In this document: positions 63,596-64,000 of the stretch, in pieces | Numbering within the stretch: the first letter of the stretch is position 1 | Layout: each line of letters opens with the position of its first letter | From: Echinometra lucunter | Taxonomy: Eukaryota > Echinodermata > Echinoidea > Camarodonta > Echinometridae | Length of the DNA: 64,000 nt | Direction: 5' to 3' | Assembly (NCBI GenBank): GCA_029962745.1 | Contig: CM057153.1 | Span: 6,787,314-6,851,313, forward strand | Position numbers and translations under genes: made by a program | The notes under the pieces: model-generated | The model's database searches: none | What the model was told of the DNA's origin: nothing | The model's input: the letters and a program-made list of their open reading frames with translations, nothing else

Positions 63596-63785
63596 CTGGG
63601 CAAAAAAAAAAAAGGAAGAGAGAATACCCATGTGATGTGAAAGCTTTAACAGATTATTCTCAGCATTTGATAAGTCTAAGAAATTTCATTTTCATGGACC
63701 TTCATTTCATTCTAAAGTAAGAAGTCTAAAGCATACTTAAGTCTTCAGTGAAAGTCATACAAACATAAGTAAGGAAATAAAACAA

Positions 63786-63979
63786 TAAGGCACCTTATCA
63801 AAAGTCAGAACCAATTTGGAATGCAGCCTTTAGCATCTTTCCTGCTCAGCGTCTTTTCCCCTCCGATCCTCCCGTTCCTTCGCAGACAAAACAACGGGGA
63901 ATCAGGAAAGCCGGTGTAAAAGAACGGTCAGGAGAAGATGATCAAAGATGTGGGATGAGACTTTTGATAAGCAGCCTAA
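63786..63979. mobile_element. Short inverted-repeat element (family 1), copy 2
   Basis: 194 bp in the intron upstream of exon 1. Left end TAAGGCACCTTATCAAAAGT; right end, read in reverse complement, TTAGGCTGCTTATCAAAAGT. The better-preserved copy. Same orientation as copy 1. Confidence 0.7.
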
Positions 63980-64000
63980 TACACATTCATAAGAACCAGT

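Noticed and set aside
1..64000. tRNA, rRNA, CRISPR or viral sequences
   Set aside because: Nothing on either strand looked like these.

Overview
The window is animal nuclear DNA. It is dominated by one giant muscle-type gene on the minus strand, so the transcript runs from high to low coordinates. Short coding exons of about 300 bp sit in AT-rich introns with GT/AG borders. Frequent ACATGTA-type words and several short inverted-repeat elements suggest an invertebrate deuterostome, possibly an echinoderm; this is inference from sequence style, not a proven identification.

From 63595 down to 8281 I can place 76 exons, about 21.1 kb of coding sequence or roughly 7,040 residues, of a titin/twitchin-family protein. 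It is incomplete at its N-terminus (upstream exons lie beyond base 64000) and probably at its C-terminus. In protein order the visible part is 40 consecutive fibronectin type III (FnIII) domains with no Ig domain between them (63595-35769). Four Ig-FnIII-FnIII units follow, then Ig-Ig-Fn-Fn-Fn, Ig-Ig-Fn-Fn, Ig-Ig-Fn, a Ser/Thr kinase (15674-12904), a basic regulatory tail, and three more Ig domains. The total is 54 FnIII, 13 Ig and one kinase. Nearly every domain exon is bounded by phase-1 introns, so most domains can be skipped or duplicated in frame. The order just before the kinase (Ig-Ig-Fn-Fn-Ig-Ig-Fn-kinase) is the arrangement known for titin and twitchin. The protein is expected to lie along the thick filament of muscle.

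The first part of the FnIII run (63595 to about 52416) is built from a three-domain unit: one single-FnIII exon followed by one double-FnIII exon with a PPGPPG-type linker. Five single-base insertions break the reading frame in four exons that otherwise look normal. Sequencing or assembly error is the likeliest cause. Two possible extra exons are described: a 45-bp in-frame cassette (49152-49196) and a possible alternative last exon (22177-22348).

At the left edge (1-1477) a second minus-strand gene begins with a long uninterrupted CpG-rich reading frame for an acidic, Ser/Tyr/Arg-rich, probably disordered protein that I do not recognise. The 6.8 kb between the two genes has no convincing gene. 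It carries simple repeats, a duplicated block and probably the 3' UTR of the giant gene. Introns carry at least three short inverted-repeat element families and one 170-bp tandem repeat.
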